This document shows positions 55,337-64,000 of a DNA stretch of 64,000 bases, in pieces (within the stretch, counting starts at the first letter, position 1; each line of letters opens with the position of its first letter). Source of the DNA: Takakia lepidozioides (lineage: Eukaryota > Streptophyta > Takakiopsida > Takakiales > Takakiaceae); the NCBI GenBank assembly GCA_030704615.1, contig CM060734.1:55568042-55632041 (forward strand). Reading direction: 5' to 3'. The position numbers and the translations under genes were made by a program. The notes beneath the pieces were generated by a model. That model did no database searches. It saw only the letters and a list, made by a program, of their open reading frames with translations, and was not told where the DNA came from.

Positions 55337-57389
55337 TTTCCATTTTATGCATGTCTGCCCTAGCTTTTGGAAGTGAAGGCCTACACACAACTGTTGCACG
55401 AAGAGCAAAGTTGACATCAAACTCCTCTTGTATTTACCTAAATTATCACAGGTCTGAACTTACAAGAGCAGTGCTACCAATCACTTCCATTGCAAATCAT
55501 CCATGAGCACTCCACTGACGTGAGATTCTACGAGCATAAGGGAAGAGAACTTTGGAAGACAAGAGGCTAACTTGGAACAGCACTGATTCATCAAATTTTG
55601 TTATGTACAGCCAAGCCTTATTGTCTTCGACAAAAGCTAGCTGGTCCACTTCAATCCACAGGGTGATGTCTAGCATGTCCAGGAATTCAGCAACAACACT
55701 GAGAGGGTTAGATCTGTGACCCGAAAATGAGGAGGTTGTTTGATTTATATTCTAATTTATGGTGAGGTTGTCTCTACTTGAGCACTCGACTTGGCACAAA
55801 TCTGTACCAGACCCACCCCTGGTGGTTGTACTGAGAAATCTCCCTCTCCCTTCTCCCTCTCCACTTGTACTGAAAAGCTGATTGGCTGCAAGATTGACAT
55901 TTTTCTTTGAAGACAGAAGGTAATGGGAATGCAGATAGTCAAGAAGAGATTGAGGGACAGCTCATTTCTGAAGGAGGAAAAATCTAGGCATGCATCTTTT
56001 TCCATGCAGACGAAACCAGAACCTCGAGCAATTATTACTCGAATTTCATGGTACAGCTAACAACATTCCATTCATTAAGTTTTCTCCAGCACGCCGGTTT
56101 CGGGCGCTCTCTGAGACTTTGGCTCTCACAAGCTGCGGATTGAAATGAGAAAATGGTCGAGAGACAAACAGCGATCATAGGCCACTGTAATATGCCCGAT
56201 CTGCACAATGCAAGAAGTGGACATGGGCCTTTGGGGCAGGCCTCTGTTCCCGTTGTAACGTTGGGGCCCCAATTTAAGATTTTCTGCTTTCCATAGTCCA
56301 CTTCCCGTGTACGCTATTAAGCTTCTTTCTTCCTCTCTTTGTGACTTCAGATGCAGTTCGCCTCAAGGGGGAGTTTAAAGATGGATTGTCTCTCCCATTC
56401 GTACACATCCAATTTCACGACCAACACTCATCCCCACTTGAGCAAGAAATCTTCCAAATGGAGATTCATGGTCCTGCAGGCTGACGTGAACAAAAGTGGT
56501 GTAAATCACAGATCTTCAAGAACCGAGTACAACAAAAGGGTCACAGAGGAATCGCAGAAAATGAGAGGTTAGTTGCCAAGCCACAGCATGTTTGTGTACA
56601 CTATCTTGCAAGCCAATTGTACGTGATTTCCAGCCCATAATGCAGTACTCGAGAATCTATAAGAGATTGATATATCAATCAGCCAAGTCTCAGATCGACC
56701 TGGGATCAACCAATAAACCTTGTCCAGAATCAAAATATTTAATGGCCGTGATCATTCCCTACAGAGGGGTGACATGATCCGAAAGCAAGTTGCAGTGTCC
56801 AGCACTACATTCAGCATCCCTAGTTTAGGGTAACTTTTGACGAAACTTTGTGAGAGGGTCGCAACATCAACCAAGAGCAGTCCTGGATTCTGGAGTATGA
56901 TGGTGCATAAATTTGAATTCAATGGTGGACTGGAAGTGGTATGCTTGCGGGTAAAACGCATCTGCCCTACCATGCTACTCTTCCAACAAGCTGCAGTGTG
57001 TCAAACCCTGGGGTAGTACTTCCTATAAAACACTTGGAGCCTGCTGTATGCATGGAACCTTCCTTTTATGCTACAGTGTCTGAAAGAAAAGAGAGCTCTA
57101 GTTGTTAACCAGGGACAGAAAGATAGAGGAAATGGAGTAGCTGAACAAGAAACTCACAGGAGCAGAAAGAAAGAGAGAAATTTCCATCTGTCAGTCTGCC
57201 TCCCTGTCTGCAAATGCATCCTTCACTTCGCGCCACAACTTCTCCAGCAACAAGTAAATCTATTTACAAAAGTTTCAACTTGGGTGGTTAGACACCCTTG
57301 AGATTTGGCAGAGAACCCAACCTTCACAAGATCTGCAATTTCAATGTCCTACCTCCTGGAATGAATCCATCACCCCCGCAGAGCAAGGT
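55337..57389. other. No gene recognised
   Basis: This 2-kb stretch between DYNLT2B and the second mTERF has only short open frames without motifs. Both neighbouring genes point into it, so it should contain two 3' untranslated regions. Confidence 0.4.
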
Positions 57390-58751
57390 TCACATGGCTC
57401 CTGATCGGTAAATCCTGCCTGTTTCGCCTGAAACCTCCATGATTGACTGTTGAAACCCGGGGGCACCTGCATCACTAAAACGGGCGTAGAAGGCCTCGTC
57501 GGTCAGCTTCAACATGTTGGCCAAAGACAAGCGCAAATTGAGTTTCTCCAGAAACTGATGCCTAGGCTGGATTCTGTATTCAAGGCTGTACCCAAAAAAC
57601 TGAGGGAAAGCCTTGAGATCTTCCAGGCCACGCTCCATTACTTTCACTAGGTATATGTGTTTCCTCCGGAGATTGCTGTCAATGCTATAATTGAATATGG
57701 CTGGAAACCTAACAAGAACTCGCACTCCATCGTCATAGGACAGACCAATGCTTTGAAGGAATTCAAGCTTAGGAATAAGCTTGTTCTGAATGCTACAAGT
57801 AAGGAGAGTGGCATTGTTAGATATGACAGAGGGCATGTCAGTGAAACCCAGGGATTGCAAGTACTCCATAGTGGGACGCAGCTGCGCATCCACACTGGCA
57901 AGCAATAGGCGCGAACATCTGTTAACTACATACCCCACATCCTTCTCAGGCAGCCGCACTTCCTGCAATAGGAACCGCACGGCTGGTTTTAGGGTTTCCT
58001 CAACACTTTCACCCAGCAGCTGAGGATTTTGCGTAAGCACTCGTGCCAAATACTTCCCACGCAACCCGCAAGCCTCGAGGAAGGCAACCACCCCCCTCAC
58101 GTTTTGCATTGAGCACTTCCCAAAAAGAGGATACAGTGTCAACACTTTGCTGGAATCAACCCCATAGTTTTCCAAAAACAAGATCTTCTCCTCAAATCTT
58201 TGCAGTACCCGCCACTCCGGCTTCTCACTGCAGTAAACAATTTTCCTTCTCTGCAATTTGCCGTACTCGTGTCCCCAATCACTCTCTTTACTACTGTGGT
58301 ACGAGGACGGGCCGGGCTCAGCATTAAGCGAGCGATCATACAATCTTTCCCCCACACCACTGCCATTAGGACATAGCTCCACCAGATCTGTCCGGTGCAT
58401 GGGGTTCTTCTCGAGAGAATCCTCTAGATAAGAAATTGATTCCAAAATGAAGTCTGATCGCCCTGTGTCCCTCCTGTCTTCCCTGGTAACTTGCCTCACA
58501 GGTGGATCGTCTCTGGCGGCCAAATAGGGCTGCTCTACTCGCCACCTCGGAGCATCCACAATAGCCTCCTTATCAACAACAATCCACTGTCCACGAGGTA
58601 TTCTACCCCTTCCAACACTGGGCAGCTGCGCCTGTCTTACGAGAGACACACCGGGTGGAGGACATACCTGGCTCCACAAGCACACGGCCTCCCCCTCACC
58701 CAGTCTTGCTACATGAGCGCCCTGCTGCAATTGCAAGACATGGTGAGGCAT
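57390..58751 (-). CDS. mTERF family protein, single exon
   Basis: A second mTERF gene, intronless as far as visible. Repeats and characteristic motifs: YGVDSSKVLTLYPLF, FLEACGLRGKYLARVLTQNP, NPQLLGESVEETLKPAVRFL, RLPEKDVGYVVNRCSRLL, VDAQLRPTMEYLQSLGF, FPAIFNYSIDSNLRRK, and the end block FPQFFGYSLEYRIQPRHQF followed by SLANMLKLTDEAFYARF. The first in-frame ATG is at 58751; the frame stays open to a GTG at 58784, so an upstream exon or different start with a longer transit peptide is possible. The N-terminal ~190 residues are low in conservation. The C-terminal block resembles the 13142-19270 protein (FPQFLSYSLERRIQPR), so both are the same broad type. It is divergent with the LHC-like gene. 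Confidence 0.88.
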   Translation of the reverse strand: MPHHVLQLQQGAHVARLGEGEAVCLWSQVCPPPGVSLVRQAQLPSVGRGRIPRGQWIVVDKEAIVDAPRWRVEQPYLAARDDPPVRQVTREDRRDTGRSDFILESISYLEDSLEKNPMHRTDLVELCPNGSGVGERLYDRSLNAEPGPSSYHSSKESDWGHEYGKLQRRKIVYCSEKPEWRVLQRFEEKILFLENYGVDSSKVLTLYPLFGKCSMQNVRGVVAFLEACGLRGKYLARVLTQNPQLLGESVEETLKPAVRFLLQEVRLPEKDVGYVVNRCSRLLLASVDAQLRPTMEYLQSLGFTDMPSVISNNATLLTCSIQNKLIPKLEFLQSIGLSYDDGVRVLVRFPAIFNYSIDSNLRRKHIYLVKVMERGLEDLKAFPQFFGYSLEYRIQPRHQFLEKLNLRLSLANMLKLTDEAFYARFSDAGAPGFQQSIMEVSGETGRIYRSGAM

Positions 58752-59251
58752 TTTGGAGGCTTGTTTCACTGGCTCTATCTCCACATTTCAAGCTGACCCC
58801 CACCCTCGGCCTGCATCCAGCTGCTCTGCCATCCTCACCCATCTATCTATGCCCGCTCCGCAATCCTGCTTGCCCCACATGAGAACCCAACAATTCGTAC
58901 CCACCTTCTGTTCCTCCCCAAGCTCCCCATAGCTGCAAGGTTGAGGAACTCGATCAACATATACGAGAATTTCTTGTCTTTCTCTCAAACCTCACCCAAA
59001 AATCACAGCAATGCAAGCGAACCGGAATGAAGAGTAAACTCAGCCAATCCGCAGGAGATTTAAGCTTAATGTGAAGGAGATGGACGATAATAGCTCAGTC
59101 AACAACCGGATAAGGCTGGGCTTGAGCGGCCAATGAGCGTGCCGATAGCCTTTCCTATCCTTGTTTACTCTGCGCGCGGTTTGCTGCACGCAAAGCCCCC
59201 AGCGAGGTTGCTTGATGGTGTTGGTTGATGCTGGCGGGTGCTCAAAGATCC
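58752..59251. promoter_or_regulatory. Shared upstream region of mTERF and LHC-like genes
   Basis: The minus-strand mTERF and plus-strand LHC-like gene are head to head with about 500 bp between start codons. This arrangement allows a bidirectional promoter for two plastid-related (probable) genes. No clear TATA box was identified. Confidence 0.4.
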
Positions 59252-59803
59252 ATGGCGACTTGCACCCTCCCCTTCATCGCAACTACATCGTCTTTGCATT
59301 CGGGAAGCACACATCTTGCATTAGATGGCAAGAGTTTTGGGTTCCCTTTCCCGAAGCAGAGAGTGGGGTCAAGGATAAGGTGTGCAGCTGATGAGAGTGA
59401 GGAAGGTGACTTCGAGGCACGGCTGGCCAAGTTGCAAAAGAAAGTAACCGGTGGCAGCGGGATAAAGGCAGCGATTAGGAAAGCTAGAAAGGAGGGATTG
59501 GATCCGGCTTCTGTGTCCAGGAAGGAGTCGTCCATTTTCTTGCCACCAGCACCACTGGAGGAACCAGTGTCAGATGGTCTGCTCGTGGGCCTGGGGTTCA
59601 ACTCGTATACTGAAAGACTGAATGGAAGATTTGCTGCCCTGGGCCTAGCAGCAGTTGTGTTGGTGGAGTTGGCCACAGGTGGAAGCTTCTTGAAGTACCA
59701 TGACTCCGCCACTCTAAGCGTTCAGCTCTATGCGATGCTTGCTGCAGCGGCTCTCTTTGTAAAATATGAGAGGGAGAAGGTCAGTGTATGGCCCGAAAGC
59801 TGA
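59252..59803 (+). CDS. LHC-like (LIL) plastid membrane protein with an ExxNGR motif
   Basis: The start MATCTLPFIATTSSLHSG (ATG 59252; another in-frame start lies 27 bp upstream) is Ser/Thr-rich and looks like a chloroplast transit peptide, with a likely cleavage near RIRCAADE. A charged stretch follows, then TERLNGRFAALGLAAVVLVE, which matches the chlorophyll-binding ExxNGRxAxxG pattern inside a transmembrane helix. A second hydrophobic segment (LSVQLYAMLAAAALFV) ends the protein. It resembles the one- or two-helix light-harvesting-like (LIL/SEP/OHP) proteins; whether it binds pigment is not shown. 183 residues from this start; no introns are needed. Confidence 0.75.
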   Translation: MATCTLPFIATTSSLHSGSTHLALDGKSFGFPFPKQRVGSRIRCAADESEEGDFEARLAKLQKKVTGGSGIKAAIRKARKEGLDPASVSRKESSIFLPPAPLEEPVSDGLLVGLGFNSYTERLNGRFAALGLAAVVLVELATGGSFLKYHDSATLSVQLYAMLAAAALFVKYEREKVSVWPES

Positions 59804-62310
59804 GGGGACAGCGTCCAGAAGACCTGCCCCTGGTCGAATTTTGTTGAAGTCCAGTCTAGATGCCCACTAGTGCATTGAGCTGTATACAAAGTGCATTGGA
59901 TGCCGTGCATAAAATGTGTGAGTTGTCCAAAGCTTCAAGATTTCCTTTTTTCCAAAGCTTCAGTTGAAGTGACACAACAAGTATCAATTATGATGGTGTG
60001 ACTCAACTCAACCATTTTTCCCGTGCGCAATTCCTGCTCGATTGGTACGAACTTAAACGGGATTGCTCGAGATAAGCCATTCCTCGTCCAATTGTTCTTG
60101 GATCTGGCCAACCTCCCTCAGGATGAATATGGTGGAGGCGCTTGGATTGCATCGGTTGCTCATGAGTGACTGTATTGGGCCAGCACTGCTGTCTAAGCAA
60201 ATATCAGAGGTCCTCTCTCTCTCTCTCTCTGCAGACAGAAAAATCGGTCTGTCTATCTGCTTGTTCGGACCTGACTTAGACCACAATGTATCATTTCTGT
60301 GCCACAATGTTCTTGAAATGACAGATCTTTATGGTGAAGGGTCCAATCTTAATATGAGATTGAGATTGTAACAACCGCTTATTGTTACAATTCTCAACTC
60401 AGACATTGAACCCGTGCGTTTGCATGTGTTTCATCAGACCGGTTGGAAAGGGGAAGGGTGGTTGCATATTAACACGAGATTGCTGATGCTACAGATGAGA
60501 CATTTGTGTGCTTGTTTTACAAGGCATTTCAAAGGCTGTATCAAAGAGTTGAGAAATTTCTCATGATATTTGGGATGCTTCACACATATACACACCACAT
60601 TGTGCACTTTTGTGTTCAGAAACCTTCCTATTGCTGAGCCATGGTAACAGGAGCTCAGGCAGGGAAGGTGCACACGCCAATCGACATTCACATGTCCCAA
60701 TCTGCTTTCAAGACAAATACCGTGCAAGGCATGGTACTCTTCTCTCCTTCCTGCTACAACCTTCCACTCGGGGCAAATGAGCACAACTCATAACTTCTGT
60801 CTGTTCCTTTTGACGTGGGTCCCTATGGACCCACAAGCCCAACAATTTAAGAGATTCTTAATCTTCCTGAGATCTTACAAAGGCTCAGCTTTCCGTAGCT
60901 GGTGCAGGAGAGATCTTCACAAAAGTGCTCTTCTTGCTCTCCTCCTCCATCTCACTGATGTAGGTGTAGGTATGCCCAATATGTTTGTTACCTTATGAGA
61001 TGTGTTTTGGTGAAGGCAACAGGAGTGATAGATGAGCTGTATCCAAACATGTTTACAACTTTCAAGGATCAGGCTGGTGTCTTAACTCATCAGTCTGACC
61101 AGAAATGTTCTATAATTTGTTACAGATAATTTCTCTTTGCTCTCTTCAAGTGACCCGTCAGTTGGCAGTCACAGCAGCGTTCATGTCATTGGGCAGTGAC
61201 ATCTTTGTGACAAACAGCTCAGCGTCCCAAATTTCTCTTTTGCAGCCTCCCCTAAGCATACCCTACTCTTTGGTGGTGAGTGTTAACGAACATACGGTAT
61301 GAGTCAGAGTGAAACTAAGTTTATACTACAGGAGAAAAACAGAAGACTGTGAAAAAGAAGAAGTTTTGATTCCTTCAATGCAACATATATGTTTTGGCTA
61401 TGTATGCAGAATGTGCATGTATGTTAGTTGCAGGATACTAAATACTTACAGGATATCCATTACATTGCACATGAATCAAGCAAGTAAAGCTCAGGGTACC
61501 TCCTCAGCTGTGGCATAAAATGGAGCAACATAGGGGCTGCATATTTGATTCCGCTTCTGCGCTGGCATCTTTTGGCAAGGTCCTCGGTGTGCACAATCCC
61601 TCTTTGAACTCAACTTTTCTAGGCTTGAATTCAGATATAGTGGATAATACCACCACATGCTTTGAACCCTAGTAGTTGTAGACAGCTCTGGGTGGAGAGT
61701 TCGTGATACTAGGCTTTCCCGTGCCTGCGCTGGCAGCTCCTTGTGGACTGCAACCAGCACTGGAAATGAAATGTGTCTGCAACATGAGCAGCCCCTTTTC
61801 CATCCCTTGATACTGTTGAAGACCGACCAAGAAAGGAGGAATCACAAGAGCGGCGCATCCAGCAAGCACTCTGCCATCTCCCTCCCCGTTTTCTCGTACC
61901 TGGAAGGATTTTCCAAGCATTTTTAGGGTTTCTATGTGCAGACTGCAGACCACAAAATAGAAAGCACGGCTGGAGACAGTAAAAGGGAAGTGGATGGCCA
62001 GCAAAGAAGGTTCAAGTACCAGAATAGCAAAAGCAAGAACCAGGCTTTCTTTTGTAGCAAGGAAACGATACCAATAATAGTCGGGCTCATGGGTATGAAT
62101 TCTCAGAGGCTCAAGCCTGACTCTTTCTTCCCCTTCTCAAGTATTTCAGGAAAATTTCTGCTTACACTCCTTTCTTTCGGAAATTCGTAACGCAGGGCAA
62201 GGAACACGTGCAGTTCTTCACTGGGTCATACCTTACCCTACAAGTCTCTTGTCCCAAGCTCCGTGTTACGATCACAAGAACACATTCGAGAGGTTTTGTG
62301 GGTGGGCAAT
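59804..62310. other. No gene recognised
   Basis: This stretch has short open frames only. A CT tract at 60210-60230 is the main low-complexity feature. I found no coding domain. Confidence 0.4.
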
Positions 62311-62705
62311 ATGGAGGAGGAGATTTGGAGCAGGCTCCCTTTGGAGTTAGTGATGGTAGTGTTGGCTTGTTTGCCATGTCCAAGTCTCGTTCGCTTGAAG
62401 TCGGTTTGCAAGTTGTGGAACTCCCTCCCATCGACTACTTGTTTCCAACAACTCTGTCAGCACCTCCCTCTTCACCAACACTCCAATCTCTTGTTTTCAG
62501 ACAGATGCCGCTGCCAAGATGGATACTGCCAAGATGTTTCCATGTTGTAGCCCCCACAACTCGGCGGTGGCACAAGATGGGCCCCAAACTCCCCAAGGAT
62601 AATTTAGTATACGGAGTTCGTGCTGCAGATGGAGGCTTATTTTGCAGATTAATGGACGGCGACTTATTGATTGTGTTGATTGTGTTGAATCCTCTGTTGA
62701 CGTAG
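62311..62705 (+). pseudogene. F-box protein remnant
   Basis: The first frame starts MEEEIWSRLPLELVMVVL and continues ACLPCPSLVRLKSVCKLWNS, a standard F-box, which recruits substrates to SCF ubiquitin ligases. It ends at 62550. A second frame continues with APTTRRWHKMGPKLPK and ADGGLFCRLMDGD, the usual segment after the F-box in plant F-box/kelch-like proteins. A short tandem duplication near 62667-62688 (ATTGTGTTG repeated) precedes the stop at 62703. So the gene has at least one frameshift and is cut short; an intron might explain the frame change. Confidence 0.55.
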
Positions 62706-62968
62706 CCTGCAGATGCCCTCTGAATAGTGTAATCTCCCGAACAGTCTAGGTTTTGCAACAGAAAAACTAAGCTTGTGGAGAGCGCCCAGACATCCAACTA
62801 CAGACATTTCCATGAACTGTAAAAGAAAGCACTGTAGTGTCACAGTGCATGGAGCAGCAATCCAGAGCATGTGAGCTTAAAACTAAACCTGCTCCTCCTC
62901 AGAGCGCCAGACTGGGAGAAACGAGACCACGCCTTTGAAGGCAGACAAGCGTGGACACGAGAAGTACA

Positions 62969-63799
62969 ATGAGCGGCGTCGCCGCCAGACCTCGGCGAGG
63001 CCTGCAGCGCCGCCAACTTAGTGGAGGTGTTGGCAGTAGCGACAGCGGTAGCAGCGCTAAGCGAGCAAGCGGCCACTGTGCAACAGTGGGCCCCACGCCG
63101 GTCAGGCGGCCTCGATCGGCTCGTCCCCCAGTTCGTTCAGCCCCGACGCCGTACAGGCAGCCAACTCCAGCCCTCACCACAACCCCTTTACTGTCTACTC
63201 CACCATCCTTGGCAGTTCGCTCCCCAGAGCAACGAGAGGTGTTGAACACAGCCGCAACTGCTCCTACTAGAAGACCTGCTCCTCTTGGAAGACCCCAATG
63301 CCAACGTACCCCTACCCCTAGCTCACATGTTCCTGATGCACACCAGAGTCCAAGCTCCAGACACCAAGTTCAAGAAGAGTCGTCATCTTCACAACGGTCT
63401 TCTCCACCGCTGATTCCAGGTTCTTCCATTGGCGCCCCACCGACCGAAGAACTCCCACAGTGTCTGTTGAGCCCTCCCCCACTGCGCCTCTCAAGTAGGG
63501 TTCGTGGTCCCACGCCAGTCACTTATCCTCCGGGTTCTCCATCCCATTCTCGGCAGCGGCTTCAAGGCAGCCCAACTCCTCTTGGTCATGAGCCTCTCCA
63601 CGTGCCTTCTTCTCCAGTTGTGCAGCCTGCATTGCCGACCCCATCACTCTTACCCCAACAGCAGGCGCCTCTCCCATCAGACCGTACCCCATGCCCAACT
63701 TGCGGTCGTCTTTTTGCGCGCATCAGAGGGCTTGCGCGACACCAGCGCACGTGTACGGCTCTTCATCAGTCCCACACAAATGGTACTTCTCCATTTTAG
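62969..63799 (+). CDS. Pro/Ser-rich protein with a C-terminal CCHC-type zinc finger
   Basis: A 276-residue frame (ATG at 62969). The first 240 residues are Pro/Ser/Arg-rich and disordered, with no recognised domain. Near the end, CPTCGRLFARIRGLARHQRTC gives Cx2Cx12Hx3C, like the N-terminal zinc fingers of some site-specific LINEs (R2-like) or of single-finger DNA-binding proteins. The frame stops 24 residues or fewer after it. It could be the N-terminus of a LINE ORF that continues past the stop or the window, or a host gene. Not assigned. Confidence 0.4.
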   Translation: MSGVAARPRRGLQRRQLSGGVGSSDSGSSAKRASGHCATVGPTPVRRPRSARPPVRSAPTPYRQPTPALTTTPLLSTPPSLAVRSPEQREVLNTAATAPTRRPAPLGRPQCQRTPTPSSHVPDAHQSPSSRHQVQEESSSSQRSSPPLIPGSSIGAPPTEELPQCLLSPPPLRLSSRVRGPTPVTYPPGSPSHSRQRLQGSPTPLGHEPLHVPSSPVVQPALPTPSLLPQQQAPLPSDRTPCPTCGRLFARIRGLARHQRTCTALHQSHTNGTSPF

Positions 63800-63998
63800 C
63801 CCAGTGTCTTGCACGCGCCACCTCCTGCCTCTGCTTGGTATTGGCTTTCAGCGCTAGATGTTCTGGGCGCATTTCAGCTAGGACTGCCAAGACCTCGTCT
63901 TTATACAAGAATTCCGGTGGCACTACGTCATGAGGTCCAACTGGCACTCCGTCTACCCTTAGACAGGCTGGCTCGTGATCCTGATGATATACCCGCAT
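63723..63998 (-). other. Unassigned minus-strand frame at the right edge
   Basis: This frame contains VVPPEFLYKDEVLAVLAEMR and RQEVARARHWAKME and reaches the window edge. The composition looks protein-like, but it overlaps the zinc-finger gene on the other strand, so at most one of them is likely real. No family recognised. Confidence 0.2.
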
Positions 63999-64000
63999 GG

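Noticed and set aside
1-64000. CRISPR arrays, rRNA genes, operons, ribosome binding sites
   Set aside because: The window is eukaryotic nuclear DNA with introns and retroelements; no regular spaced repeats or rRNA sequence are seen.

Overview
The window looks like nuclear DNA of a streptophyte, meaning a charophyte alga or a seed-free land plant. It has plant-type nuclear genes with GT-AG introns (two mTERF genes, a PP2A B' subunit, a plastid LHC-like protein with a transit peptide, an F-box fragment). It also has an intact Tctex2b/DYNLT2B-type axonemal or IFT dynein light chain, which lineages with motile sperm keep and flowering plants have lost. A gypsy retrotransposon carrying a DNMT3-like cytosine methyltransferase points the same way, because I recall such elements being reported from charophyte algae. 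A Chara-like, repeat-rich genome is my best guess. This is inference; no species can be proven from the sequence alone.

Layout: 0-2.7 kb holds a CACAGCC minisatellite and a frameshifted FCP1/NIF-like phosphatase. 3.3-8.7 kb is a decayed LINE (minus strand) whose endonuclease is split by an 1180-bp CACTA-type element with a perfect empty site. 10.3-12.1 kb is a gypsy gag remnant with its upstream region. 13.1-19.3 kb is a six-exon mTERF gene (minus) with LINE copies in two introns. 19.5-21.0 kb is a TIR element candidate. 22.9-33.8 kb is a gypsy element (minus) with gag, zinc knuckles, protease, cytosine methyltransferase, RT-RNase H, integrase and a PHD finger, all broken by stops and frameshifts. 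33.8-38.1 kb is mostly unassigned. 38.1-47.4 kb is a two-exon PP2A B' gene (minus) whose 7.7-kb intron holds a nested array of one LINE family. 48.7-51.7 kb is a second L1-like LINE with 3' fragments. 53.7-55.3 kb is DYNLT2B (plus). 57.4-58.75 kb is a second mTERF (minus), divergent from an LHC-like gene at 59.25-59.8 kb (plus). An F-box remnant and a proline-rich zinc-finger ORF lie near the right edge.

Two systems stand out. The first is the gypsy element combining a DNMT3-like methyltransferase (between protease and RT) with a PHD finger (after integrase), so it encoded both a DNA-methylating enzyme and a probable chromatin reader. The second is a LINE family that inserts at TCTCT/GAGA sites with 10-14 bp target duplications. 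The duplication recreates the target, so copies stack head to tail, and six very short copies (61-122 bp) sit among long ones. All of these except one 61-bp copy lie on the minus strand, sense to the host gene whose intron holds them.

Host genes appear intact at the level of reading frame and splice sites. Nearly all transposon ORFs carry stops or frameshifts. Exon boundaries were placed by hand from GT/AG signals and phase, and domain names come from reading motifs; no search was run.
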